A stretch of 64,000 bases of DNA, from assembly GCA_020633515.1 (NCBI GenBank), contig JACKDM010000021.1:10631-74630 (forward strand), given 5' to 3'. The position numbers were made by a program, and so were the translations under genes. The notes under the pieces are model-generated. The model was not told the origin of the DNA and did no database searches. It saw nothing but the letters and a program-made list of their open reading frames with translations. The stretch comes from Myxococcales bacterium. Its GTDB lineage: Bacteria > Myxococcota > Bradymonadia > UBA7976 > UBA1532. Below, piece after piece: positions 1-11,900 of this stretch (the first letter of the stretch is position 1; every line of letters begins with the position of its first letter).

Positions 1-931
1 GTGATGCATGCCATCGGTGCTACGCCAACGCGCGCGCCTTGTCCAGCGCCCTCGCCGGTGACCACCGGCGTCGAGCCCTCACCGGCGCCCCGACACACCC
101 GACCCCCGCGGGGGGCGCCGCGAAACCGGCGAACGGCGTTGGGCTCATGGCACCTTCCTGCTGCATCCAGCGAGGTCTAGTGCGAGCCGACCGCGTCATT
201 TCCGGCCGTGGCGCATTTTTCTGCCGCCGATCGGCCCACTGTCAGGGTCGTCGAAAAAATCAGCACGTCGAGAAGAATCCGTCCACGCCGCCCTATTAGC
301 GATCCTGTGCCATCTGCACGGATCGGCGCAGGTGTCAGGGTAGCTTCCCGAGGTCGCGACCTCAGCCGTGGAAGTCAAGGACCATGGAGACGACAGTGGA
401 TGATTGCCGCTGCTGGCGGGCGGCCTCGTCCGCCTTGCGGGGGCTCCGAGCCCGCCAGTCGGCTGCCGCTCCCGATCGCGACGCTGGCGTGCCCGAGATC
501 GACGAGGAGGCCCCACCGGAGAGCCACGACGGGGGGCGTGCAGGAAGCTCGACGACGGCGGCGGGGCGGCGTGCATGGCTGCGGCTCGTGCGGGATCGAG
601 CTCATCATCGATCCGTCGACGCCGCACCGGCTCCTCATCGAAATGAATCTCGACATCTGGCTGCGCACCGCGCCCGCCGGGCGCACGCTCGCCGAGGCCA
701 GCCTCGAGCTGGCCTTCCCCAGCGGCCGCGCGCAGATCATCGACCTTGACCCGGGCGACTGGGGTCCCGGCAAGAGCATCCGCCAGACGATCGAGTCCCC
801 CGCTCGCCGCGGCCGATTGGAGCGCCAGCAAAGGGCGCTGCTCAAAGATCACCTGGACCCGAGACGCGCCGTCGAGCACGAGCAGTACAAGATTCGACGC
901 ATCGCCGGCGGTGAGCCACCCGAAAGGTCAT
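1..931. other. Degenerate region upstream of caspase pseudogene
   Basis: No intact gene is convincing here. The only protein-like stretch is in plus frame 1 at about 595-795 (peptide pieces IELIIDPSTPHRLLIEMNLD and ASLELAFPSGRAQIIDLDPG). It looks like real coding sequence but loses its frame on both sides, so it is probably the remnant of a gene that lay directly upstream of the caspase gene. I do not recognise the family; a partner of a caspase-type conflict system would fit the position but is a guess. A perfect 14-bp palindrome, GAGGTCGCGACCTC, lies at 350-363 and could be an old operator. Confidence 0.4.
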
Positions 932-2350
932 ATGTCTTCGAGCAGACATCCCCTGCGCGCCCTGTTGGTGGGGATCGATCGCTACCCATCCCCCAACACC
1001 CCCCTCAGCGTAGCGCCGTCGAAGACGCGAGGACATCGCACGGTGCCTCGAGCGTTCGTTCCGGCTTCGAGCGAGACGCGATCGAGCTGCCTCTCACCGA
1101 TGAGCAGGCCACCCACGACGCCATCAGAATCCGCGCTCACCGCGCGCTCGCCGAGCGGGTCGCCGACGGTGGCATCGCGCTTCTACTTCGCCGGCCACGG
1201 TGATCGGCAATACGACGACTCGGGCGACGAGGCCGATGGCTGGAACGACTTCCTCGTGCCCGTCGACGACGGGGGCGCCGGCCCGCGCATCGGCGACGAC
1301 CAGCTGCGGTCTCACGTCGAGGCAGCTCTGCGCTTCGGGCCGCCACCACCGTCGTCATCCTCGACTGCTGCGCCACGCGCTTAAGACCGCGTCCGACGGC
1401 GCCGGAGGCACCGCGGCGCCAGGCGCCCACGCTTCCCCCAGGGCTTCGGCCTGCGGCGCCTGGCAGCGACCTCCTATGTGCTCATCGCAGCGACCAGCGC
1501 CCGCGATGGTGCCTTCGAAGACAGCGCCCCGAGGGCACGACGCGCGGGCTGCTGACGCGCGCGCGCTCGTCGAGGCACTCGACGCCGCCGCGCCGGTGCG
1601 ACCTGGACGTCGGTCGTGGCAAGGGTCACTCGCTCGATCGTCGAGGATGAAGCGGCAGCGTCCACAAGTCGAGGGCGGCGCGCGCGACGGCACCTCTTCG
1701 CGCCCACCGCGGAGCCGCCCCTGGGCGCACGCGGGAGTCGATTCGACGGCGTATCGGTCAAGCTCAGGTGGCTCCACTGGCATCGCCGCTACGACCTCAT
1801 CGCGCTGTGCCCGCTCGAAGCCGAAGCGCCGCGATGGCTCACCCCGCGTCAGCGATGCCGAGTGGACGACCTCGACCTGCCCTGCGCCCCTTCGCCGCCG
1901 AGTTGCGAGGCGCGCTGCTGCAGGCGCAAGGGCTCGTGGGGCCGCTGAGGCGCCTGTGGGACCTCGCGCTCGCGGTATCGGGCCCACCGACCGCAGTCGG
2001 CCACTGGCCCCGTCTCGGTCGAGATGAAGCCCCTGCTCGACGCGAAGGGTCGCTGACAGGTCTCCCTGCCGGGCGAACGGGTCACCTCTGCACGTCAGCA
2101 ACCTCACCAACGATCGCCCTTTTCTCTGACGCTCGTCGCGCTTCCGATGAGCGACCGTCCGACCGTCTTGTTGCCCGATCCCGGCGGGGGTTTCGCCCCT
2201 CGATCCGAACGTCGCGCATCATCCCGTCATCGAAGCCGCGCTGCCTCCCCGGCACGAAGGCGGCGACGCGCCATCTGGCCCGTGCTCCGTCGCCACCTTC
2301 GAGCTCGGCCGACCTTCCGGCCCGATCGAGGACTGGCCCGGCCGACACGC
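932..2350 (+). pseudogene. Caspase-like (peptidase C14) protein, frameshifted
   Basis: The start is ATG 932 behind GAAAGG. The N-terminal caspase strand reads LRALLVGIDRYPSP in frame 2. The next recognisable parts jump frames: VEDA and AIELPLTDEQATHDAIR in frame 1, then FYFAGHG (the catalytic-His block) with DGWNDFLVPVDD in frame 2, then VVILDCCATRA (the catalytic-Cys block) in frame 1 at about 1351, then ATSYVLIAATSARDGAFEDS in frame 2 at 1466. Further pieces (ARVTRSIVEDE, RFDGVSVK, SNLTNDRPF) follow to about 2.3 kb. The order of blocks is that of a bacterial caspase-family protein with a C-terminal extension. At least four indels prevent translation. The 3' limit is uncertain. Sequencing error is less likely than decay because open frames of 5-11 kb lie immediately downstream. 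Confidence 0.8.
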
Positions 2351-2504
2351 TGCGGCCGCGCGACCTGAGCGGCCCGGTTCGCGGCGCGTTCCGGCCTCCT
2401 GGCCCGATCGTGCAACGCGTCGGCGAGCTTCCACATCGCCTCGCGCGCAGCGTAGCCCGAAGAGGGCATGCAGCGCCCGGCGAGAGCGGGAAGCCTTGCG
2501 CCCC

Positions 2505-2720
2505 TTCGTGGGGCGGACGCGTACGGGGTACCGAGAGCGGGTGTCGGTGCGGGTGGGGGGGACGCGTACAAGGGCCCGAAAGCGGGTGTCGGTGCGGGTG
2601 GGGGAGACGCGTACAAGGGCCCGAAAGCGGGTGTCGGTGCGGGTGGGGGAGACGTGTACAGCGGCCCGAAAGCGGGTGCGGGTCGCCTCGGTGGAGACGC
2701 GGACATCGGCCCGAGGTTCG
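2505..2720 (+). repeat. Tandem array, ~45-bp unit with GGAGAC motif
   Basis: Three copies of a 45-bp unit begin at 2551, 2596 and 2641, each carrying GGGTGGGGGAGACGCGTACA or a one-base variant, followed by GGGCCCGAAAGCGGGTG. A diverged fourth motif (GGTGGAGACGCGGACA) sits at 2690-2705 and a partial one at about 2511. The array lies between the caspase pseudogene and the giant operon and has no believable gene of its own. Confidence 0.85.
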
Positions 2721-2913
2721 CGCCCCGACGGGCCCGGCGGCAGCAAGGACCGAAGGGGCTGGATCCCGACCCGGTCATGCCGTCAGGATGCGCGGCCCGC
2801 TGGATGGTTCAGCCGAGTGACTGGATCTCACATTCCGCGAAGAGCATGATATTCGCGCGGTGCTGTCCGCCGGTGCCCTCGCGCGGGGCGTCGAAGACGA
2901 GGGGGAGTCGCAG

Positions 2914-5900
2914 ATGCGTCGGATGACTGGCGGGTTCTGGTTCGCCGTGGCGATGCTCTTGGCGGTGCCGGTCGCGGCGCAGATCGTCAACCCGCCGTCC
3001 GGGCGCGGGATCCGGGTCGATGGGGAGGTCGTCGAGCTCGACGAGCGCTGCGTCGTCAACATCGCCAACCGCTCGGCGCGGGTCGCGGCGGACGGGAGCT
3101 TCGCGGTCCCCAACGTGCCGTTCGAGGCGGGCATTCCCAGTCGGATCCGGGCGGTCTGCACCCGGCCGGGGCGGTTGCTGCACGGGGCCTCGCCGTTGCT
3201 CGACCTGAGCGCCGATCCGGCGAAGGTGCCGGTCTTCTTCGACGCCTTCGTGCCGCTCGCGACCGATATCCGACTCTATGCGGCCAACGACGATCCGGTG
3301 ATCGTCGAGCCGGATTCGACCCTGCCGATGATCGCGGTCGCGACGCTGCCCGACGGGAGGGTGCGCGCGATCACCGATCCGTCGACGGGCACGGTGTGGA
3401 CCTCGTCGGATCCGACGGTGGCGACGGTGTCGCGCACCGGTGAGGTGACGCCGCTGCGGCGGGGTGAGGTGATCATCCGGGCGCAGAACGAGGGGCTGTC
3501 GGGGAGCTTGCGGGTCTCGGTGCGGATCCCGAACGATCGCGATCGCGACGGGCTGACCGATGAGTTCGAACTGGCCAACGGGCTCGATCCCGATGATCCG
3601 ACCGATGCGTTGCTCGATGGGGACCTCGACGGGCTCGACAACGTGCAGGAGTTCGCGGCGGGGACCTCGCCGCGGCTGGCGGACAGCGATGGGGACGGGT
3701 TGCTCGATGGGGACGAGGTCCTCCGCGACAGCGACCCGCGGCGGGCGGACACCGATGGAGATGGGCTGCTCGATGGGGAGGAGGTGCGGATCGGGACGCT
3801 GGTCGGCGTGGCGGACAGCGACGGGGATGGGATCAGCGATGGGGCGGAGATCGACTTCGGGCTCGATCCGCTCTCGCCCGACGAGACGACGACGGCGGTG
3901 GGGCGGGTGGTCGATCCGGATGGGGCGGCGGTCGAGGGGGCGGTGGTGCTCATCGCCGATCGCTTCCAGGGCTTCACCGACGCGGCGGGGGTCTTCGAGA
4001 TCGCGGGGGTGGTGGTCGATGGCGGGCCGCTGACGGCGAACGTGCGGCTCTTGCGGAGCGGGGTGGTGCTCGACGGGAAGTCGGGGCGGATCCCGCCGGT
4101 GGCGATGGGCACGACCGATATGGGGGTGGTGCGGCTGCGGCCGGTGCGGGGCGCGATCGGCGGCACGATCCTGAGCCCGCGGGGGCAGCCGGTGGCGGGC
4201 GCGCGGGTGGTCGTGCGGGTGGGGGAGGACGAGCGCGGGACGAACGCGAACGCGGCGGGGCAGTACCTGTTGCAGCGCTTCGACGCGGGTGAGGTGACGG
4301 TGGTGGCGACCGATCCGCGTACGGGCCTTCGCGGGCGGGCGTTCGGGTCGCTGCTCGAAGACGGCTCGACGCAGATCGACGTGCAGCTCCGCGCCTCGGG
4401 CACGATCCAGGGCTCGGTCTTCGGGCGCGACGGGCAGCCGGTGGGGCCGGGGATCCAGGTGACGCTGCGGGGGCCGTCGAACCTCGACATCGTCACCGAT
4501 GACTTCAGCCGCTTCCGCTTCGACTTCATCCCGCTCGGGGTCTACACCGTCGAGGCGTTCGACGCGGCGGGCAACCGGGGGCGAACCTCGGCGGCGATCA
4601 CCGGGACGAACCAGGTGGTGCCGGCCGACGTGAGCTTCCTCGGCAAGGGGCGGGTCGCGGGGATCGTGGAGACCGGCGGCGGCGCGCTCGTCGCCGGGGC
4701 GCGGGTGACGCTGCGGAGCCGCTCGCCGTTCGGCGGGCAGGCGGAGGTGGTCACCGACGCGGCGGGCGCGTTTGCGTTCGATGGGGTCTTCGTCGGGCCG
4801 TTCGAGCTGACCGGCCTCGATCCGCGCACCGGGCTCGCGGGGGTGGCGGAGGGCAACGTCGACTTCGAGGGCGACGTCGCGCGGGTGACGGTGACGCTGC
4901 GGGGCGCGGGGCGGATCGTGGGCGCGGTGCTCGCGAGCGACGCGGCGACGCCGGTGCCGGGCGCCGCGGTGACGGTGAGCCCGGGCGGGCGCACGGTGGT
5001 CGCCGACGCGCAGGGCGTGTTCCGCTTCGACGGGCTGCCGCTCGGGCGCTACACGCTCGACGCGGCGCACCCGGTGACGCCGGATCGCGGGCGCATGGTG
5101 GTCAACCTCGTGGAGCCCGACGCCGAGGTCGAGGCCGACGTGACGCTGCTCGGGCTCGGCACGGTCGAGGTGACGGTGCTCGACGCGGGCGGTGATCCGG
5201 CGCCGGGGACGCGGGTGACCCTCGATGGCGGCACCGGCTTCACCCAGCGCCTCGTCGCGATCGCGGACGGCGCGGGGCAGGTGCGCTTCCAGCAGGTGCT
5301 CGCGGGGCCGTTCTCGCTGGCGGCGGTCGAGGCGCTCTCCGGGCTGGTGGGCGGGCTCGACTCGAGCGTGCTCGCGGGCGAGACGGTGAGCCTCGAGCTG
5401 CGCCTCGAGAGCGCGGGCACGATCACCGGCGTCGCCTACAACCCCGACGGGATCACCCCGGTGCGCAACGTGCGGGTGCGGCTGACGCCGTCGAGCCGCG
5501 AGGTCACCACCGACGCGGTGGGGCGCTTCCGCTTCGATCTGGTGCCGGTCGCGGGCGGGCCGTACGCGCTCGAGGCGTTCGACGGCACCGGCGCCCGCCG
5601 GGCGCGCGCCGAGGGGATCGCGCTCGCGGCGCACGCGGAGGTGGTCAGCCGCGACCTGATCCTGATCGGGACCGGCGTGGTCACCGGCAGCATCCTGCGC
5701 GCCGACGGGACGCCGGCGAGCGGGGCGGCGGTGACGGTCGACAGCGTGGTGCCGGGCGCGCCGCGGCGCTTCGCGGACACGGCGGCCGACGGCAGCTTCC
5801 GGGTCGAGGGCGTGCCGCAGGGGCGCTTCACGGTCAACGCGAGCCTGCGCGGCGAGCGGCAGGCGGGCGCTGCGGGCGGCGAGATCCGGTTCGACGGTGA

Positions 5901-8900
5901 CATCGCGGTGATCGAGATCCGCATGGACGAGAACTTCATCCCGCCGCCGCCGAGCAACACCAACCCGATGCTGACCCGCCTCTTCGACGCCAACAACTTC
6001 GACTACGCGATCCACCAGGACGGCTCGATCCGCAACGGGACGCGCTCGGTGTTCCGCGGGGACGGCGGGCTGTCGAGCGGCGGGTTTCTGCTCTATGTGC
6101 GCGAGAGCGACGGCGGCGAGGACTTCGAGCCCTTCGCCGGCAACGGCGGCCGCGTCGAGCTCGACGGGCGCCAGCTCGCGCTGCCCGGCGCGGGGCCGGG
6201 CGGGGTGCAGATCACGCGCAAGGTCTATGTGCCGCGCGACGGCTACTTCGTGCGCTTCGTCGAGGTGCTGCGCAACCCCACCGCCGATCCGATCGTGCTC
6301 GACGTGCAGGTGCGCACGCACTTCCAGTTCACGACCCGCACCGAGGGCGGCTTCACCTTCACCGATCCGCCGCAGCTCAACCTGACGAGCAGCGGCGACC
6401 CGTTCCTCGCGGTCGGCGCGGCGCTCGGCGACGCGGCCGATCGGTGGGCGGTGATCGACGACCGGATCGACGAGGACCCGTTCGTCACCGCCAACCAGCC
6501 GACGGCGGCGCACGTCTTCGACGGCGAGGGCGGCGTGATCGGGGCGGGCGAGGGCGAGTGGCTGCTGAGCCCGCAGGCGACTTATGGCCGCCTCGACGCG
6601 ACCTGGGTGCGGCTGCGGATCGAGCCGGGGCAGACCGCGTCGCTGATGCACTTCGGCGTGCAGCAGCTCACCGGCCTCGCCGCCCGCGCCGCCGCCGAGC
6701 GCCTCGAAGCGCCGGCGCCCGAGGCGCTGAGCGGGCTCTCGGTCGAGGACCGCGCGACGATCCGCAACCACGACCTGAGCGGCGCCGACGACGTCGACCC
6801 GCTCCCGACGCTGCTCGCCGGCGTCTCCGGCCGCGTCCTCGAAGGCGACGCCGAGACGGTGGTGCCGCGCAGCCGCGTCACCTGGCAGAGCAGCCACCCG
6901 CTCTTCGGGCGGACCTGGCAGTTCGACGCCGACGGCAACGGCGTCTACCGCGTCGGCGCCCGCCTCGGCCGCAACGGCGACAACATCGCGGTCCCCGCCG
7001 CGCCCTTCGAGGTGCGCGCCCGCCACCCGGTCACCGGCGTCGACTCGCCCACCTTCGGCGGGGTCTTCGCGCCCGGCGCCGACACCGCAGAGCGCGACGT
7101 CGTCTTCAACAACACCGGCCTCGTCGTCGGCACCGTGCGCCGGCCCGATGGCAACGTCGTCAGCACCGGCACCGTGCGCATGTCGGGCGGCCCGCTCCCC
7201 GGCAACGCCGACGCCGGGATCGCCATCGACGGCGGCTTCGGCTTCACCGGCGTGCCGCCCGGCCAGTACCGCCTCGTCGCGACGGTGCCGATCCCGCAGG
7301 GCACGCCGCTGACCGGCGAGGTCTTCGTCAACGTCGTCGCCGGCGAGACCGTCGCGGTCGAGATCGAGATCATCCCCACCGGCGGCGTCATCGGCGTCGT
7401 GCGCGACGGCGGCGGCAACGTCGCCGTCGAGGTCCCCACCGAGATCACCGGCCCCGGCGTCACCCGCCGCGGGCGCACCGACACCGGCGGCCGCTACAGC
7501 TTCCTCGACATGCCGCTCGGCGACTTCACCGTGCGCGCGCAGGAGCCCAACACCGGCCTCTGGAGCGCGGCGCCGGTCAGCGTCGAGGCGTTCGAGATCA
7601 CCGAGCAGGACCTGCAGCTCGTGCCGCTCGGCGAGATCGCGCTCCAGGTCAGCTACAGCGACGGCCGCCCGGTCGCCGACGCCGCGGTGCAGATCCAGCG
7701 CGAGCGCCTCGGGGTCTCCTTCCGCTCGGTCGGCCGCACCAGCCCGCTCGGCCGCCTCCAGCTCCGCTTCGTGCCCGAGGGCGCGTTCATCGTGCGCGTC
7801 ATCAGCCCGCAGAACGCCGCGATCGTCGTCGACGCGCCCGGCTCGATCGACGCCCACGACCAGCTCGTGCCGCTCGCGATCGAGGTCCCCGTCGACGACC
7901 CGCCGCAGGTCGAGCTGATCGCGCCGCTCGCCGGCGTCGAGATCCGCGAGGGCGCGCAGGTCGTGCTCTCCGCCGAGGCCAGCGACGACATCGGCATGCG
8001 CCGCGTCGACTTCCGCGCCGACGGCGTCGTCATCGGCAGCGACTCGACGCCGCCCTACACCTTCGTCTGGCGCGTGCCCGCCGGCGTCGGCCGCGCCCCG
8101 ATCGCGCTCACCGCGGTCGCCTACGACAACGGCCCCAACCAGACCGTCTCCGACGCCGTCACCGTCTTCCGCCTCGACGACGAGCAGGCGCCCGACGTCG
8201 TCTTCACCGCGCCGCTCATCGGCGCCCGCTTCATCGAAGGCACCCGGATCAGCGCCGCGGTGCTCGCCAACGACGACGTCGGCGTCGCCCGCGTCGAGTT
8301 CTTCGTCGGCGCGCGCTCGATCGCCATCGACGAGAGCCCGCCCTACGCCGCCACGATCGACATCGACCCCGACGCCGCGCCCGACGGCCCCGTCGACCTG
8401 ACCCTGCGCGCCGTCGCGACCGACCGCGCCGGCAACACCGACGAGGCGACGCGGGTGGTGCAGGTCGTGCCCGACGCCGCGCCCACCATCGAGATCATCC
8501 GCGCGCCCGCCGAGGGCGGCACGGTCGTCGAGAACACCACCGTGCGCTTCGAGGCCGACGCCCGCGACGACCGCGGGGTCACCGTCGAGCTCGTCGTCGA
8601 CGGCGTCGTCATCGCCACCCGCAACCAGGCGCCGTTCCGCTTCGACTGGGTCGCGCCCGCCGCCGGCGCGGCGAACAACCCCGTCGAGGCCGTGCTCCGC
8701 GCCCGCGACACCATCGGCCAGACCGCCGAGGTCAGCCGCCGCTTCGACGTCACCGTCGACCAGCCGCCCACCGTCGTCATCACCGCGCCCGCGGCCGGCG
8801 CCGAGGCGGTCGAAGGCAGCCGCCTCGCGATCAGCGCCGACGTCGCCGACGACCTCGGCGTCGACGAGGTGCGCTTCTACGTCGACGACGTGCTCCAGGC

Positions 8901-11900
8901 CACCCGGGTCGCGGCGCCCTACACCACCAGCGTGCAGATGTCGGCCGGCGAGGCCGGCGGCGCGATCACGCTCCGCGTCGAGGCCCGCGACAGCGCCGGC
9001 CAGCTCCAGAGCGCCACCCGCGAGGTCACCCGGCTCGACGACGCCGAAGCGCCCACCGGCCGCATCACCAGCCCGCCCGCCGGCGCGCTCGTCTCGGTCG
9101 GCGCGAGCGACGTGATCCTCGTCATCGACCGCGAGAACAGCACCGCCAACGGCAGCAACATCGACTTCGAAGCCGACGGCGACATCGAGACCCGCCTCGA
9201 GGGCGAGGTCGCGGTCGCCAAGGCGCTGCTCGGCTTCTTCGACCCGGCGAGCACCCGCGTCGCCGTCCTCAGCTTCGCCAACGCCGCGACCGTGCATCAG
9301 ACGCTGACCGCCGACTTCGCCGCCGTCGACGCCGCGCTCGACGCCGTCGTCGCGACCGGCCCGAGCGCCGGGCTGCGCTTCGACTCGGCGCTCGGGGTCG
9401 CCCGCATCGAGCTCATCGGCCCCAACGCCCAGCGCGCCGCGAGCCCCGTCGTCTACTTCATCTCCGACGGCGCCGGTAACTACCCCACGACCCAGATCAA
9501 CCAGCTCATCGGCGACGGCGCCGTCGTCAACACCGTGCGCGTCGGCCCCGACGTCAACGACGGCGTGCTCCGCAGCATGGCCCAGAACACCGGCGGCAGC
9601 TTCGCGATCGTCGATCAGGCCGCCGACGTGCCCGAGCTCGGCGCGACCGTGCTGCTCGGCAGCGACGCGCTCGTCGTCGGCGTCGCGGCCGACGACGACG
9701 TCGCCGTGCGTCTCGTGCGCGTCGCGATCGACTCCGGCGACGGGCAGGTGCAAGACGAGGTCGAAGACGACCGCGCGCCCTACAACGCCGTCTTCGGGCT
9801 GCCCGCGCTCGACGAGCAGATCGAGCTCACCGTCTCGGCCGCCATCGAAGACTTCGGCGGCAACATCACCGACGCCGAGCCGATCACCGTCACCGTGCTG
9901 CCCGCCGACACCGCGCCGCTCGTCAACACCATCTCGGCGACCATGGCCGCGCCCGGCGATCAGATCACGCTCACCGGCCGCTTCTTCGACCCGGTGCTCA
10001 ACCGCAACGAGCTCCGCGTCGGCGGCGTGCTCGCCGGCGTCGTCTCGGCCACCAAGGTCTCGCTCGTCTTCACCGTGCCCGACGCGGCGGTCTCGGGGCA
10101 GCTCACCTTCCGCGCCGGCGGCGAAGAGGCCGAGCCGATCGACTTCTTCATCGACCGCGACCGCGACGGCCTCTACGACGAGCGCGAGATCGGCCTCGGC
10201 TCCGACCCGCTCCTCGTCGACACCGACGGCGACGGCCTCGACGACGGCGTCGAGGTCGAGGACATCGGCACCGATCCGACCGACGCCGACACCGACGCCG
10301 ACGGGCTCCCCGACGGCTACGAGGTCGACAACCGCCTCGACCCGCTCTCGCCCGACGACGGCCGCGCCGACCCCGACCGCGACGGCCTCAAGAACGGCAC
10401 CGAGTACGCGATCGGCACCGCGGCCGGCGACCCCGACACCGACGACGACGGCCTCCTCGACGGCGAGGAGTACGACCTGCTCGGCACCGACCCGCTCCGC
10501 GCCGACACCGACGGCGGCGGCACCCGCGACGGCGACGAGGTCCTCATCGACGGCACCGACCCGCTCGACCCGGCCGACGACGTCATCCGCGTCACGCTCG
10601 CCCGTGACCTGCGCGACCAGGCGAACTACCGCTGGGACATCCAGCAGAACGGCAGCGTCAGCGACGGGAGCAGCGACGCCTACGACGGCGGCCTCTACCT
10701 CGCCGTCGGCGGCCAGGGCTTCCCGAGCCTGCCGCAAGCCCGGCTGCTCGACGGCGGCCGCACCCTGCGCCTCGGCCCGAGCACCCTCGCCGGCCTCGCC
10801 GTCGAGCGCGACATCTACGTGCCGGCGGACGCCCGCTTCGCCCGCTACCTCGAGGTGCTGCGCAACGCCGGCCCCGCGCCCGTCGTGACCACGGTCGCCA
10901 TCACCGGCAACCTCGGCTCCGACGGCGGCACCGTGCTCGTCGGCACCTCGAGCGCGCTCGACGGCGTCTTCGACCTCGACGACCGCTACCTGCTCACCGA
11001 CGACGCGAGCAACGGCGGCGGCGACCCCTCGCTCGCCCACGTCTTCGCCGGCCCCAACGCCCGCGTCGCGCCCGAGTTCGTGCAGCTCTCCGGCGACAAC
11101 TTCCAGTGGCGCTTCCCCGTCACCGTGCCGCCCGGCGCGACGGTGATCATCATGCACTTCGCCACCCAGAACCCCAACCGCGACGCCGCGCGCCAGAACG
11201 CCGAGACCCTGCTCTACCTCGAAGGCCAGGCGCTCGCCGCGATCTCGCCCGCCGAGCAGGCGGCGGTCGTCAACTTCGTCGCCTTCCCCGACAGCGACCG
11301 CGACGGCCTCGCCGACCACGTCGAGCTCGAGCTCGGCACCGACCCCGCCGACCCCGACACCGACGACGACGGCCTCACCGATGGCTTCGAGGTCGCCGCC
11401 GGCTTCGACCCGCTCACCCCCGGCGACGGCGACCTCGACCCCGACGGCGACGGTCTCAGCAACCTCGACGAGCTCGCCGCCGGGACCGATCCCAACGACC
11501 CCGACACCGACGGCGACGGCCTCGACGACGGCGACGAGATCGCCCGCGGCACCGATCCCACCCGCCCCGACACCGACGGCGACGGGCTCGACGACGGCCT
11601 CGAGGTCGACGACCTCGGCACCGACCCGCTCCTCGTCGACACCGACGAGGACGGGCTCGACGACGGCGTCGAGGTCAACGACTACGCGACCGATCCCACC
11701 GACCCCGACAGCGACGCCGATGGCATCCCCGACGGATGGGAGGCCGACTATGGCTTCGACCCGCTCGACCCCGCCGACGCCGCGCTCGACTTCGACGAGG
11801 ACGGCCTCGACGGCCTCGGCGAGTTCACCGCCGGCAGCGACCCGTATGACACCGACACCGACAACGACGGCCTCGACGACCGCGAAGAGGTCGAAGACTT

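Noticed and set aside
1..300. Short open frames in the first 300 bases
   Set aside because: No start signal, no recognisable peptide, and all frames close quickly.
2840..2860. CATGATATTC as a -10 box for the giant operon
   Set aside because: It is the only AT-rich stretch before the operon but has no -35 at a suitable distance, so it was not listed as a promoter.
4210..4235. GTGCGGGTGGGGGAGGACGA in giant paralogue 1 as a motif copy
   Set aside because: The same codons encode VRVGED in both paralogues, so protein conservation explains it, and the core GAGAC is missing.
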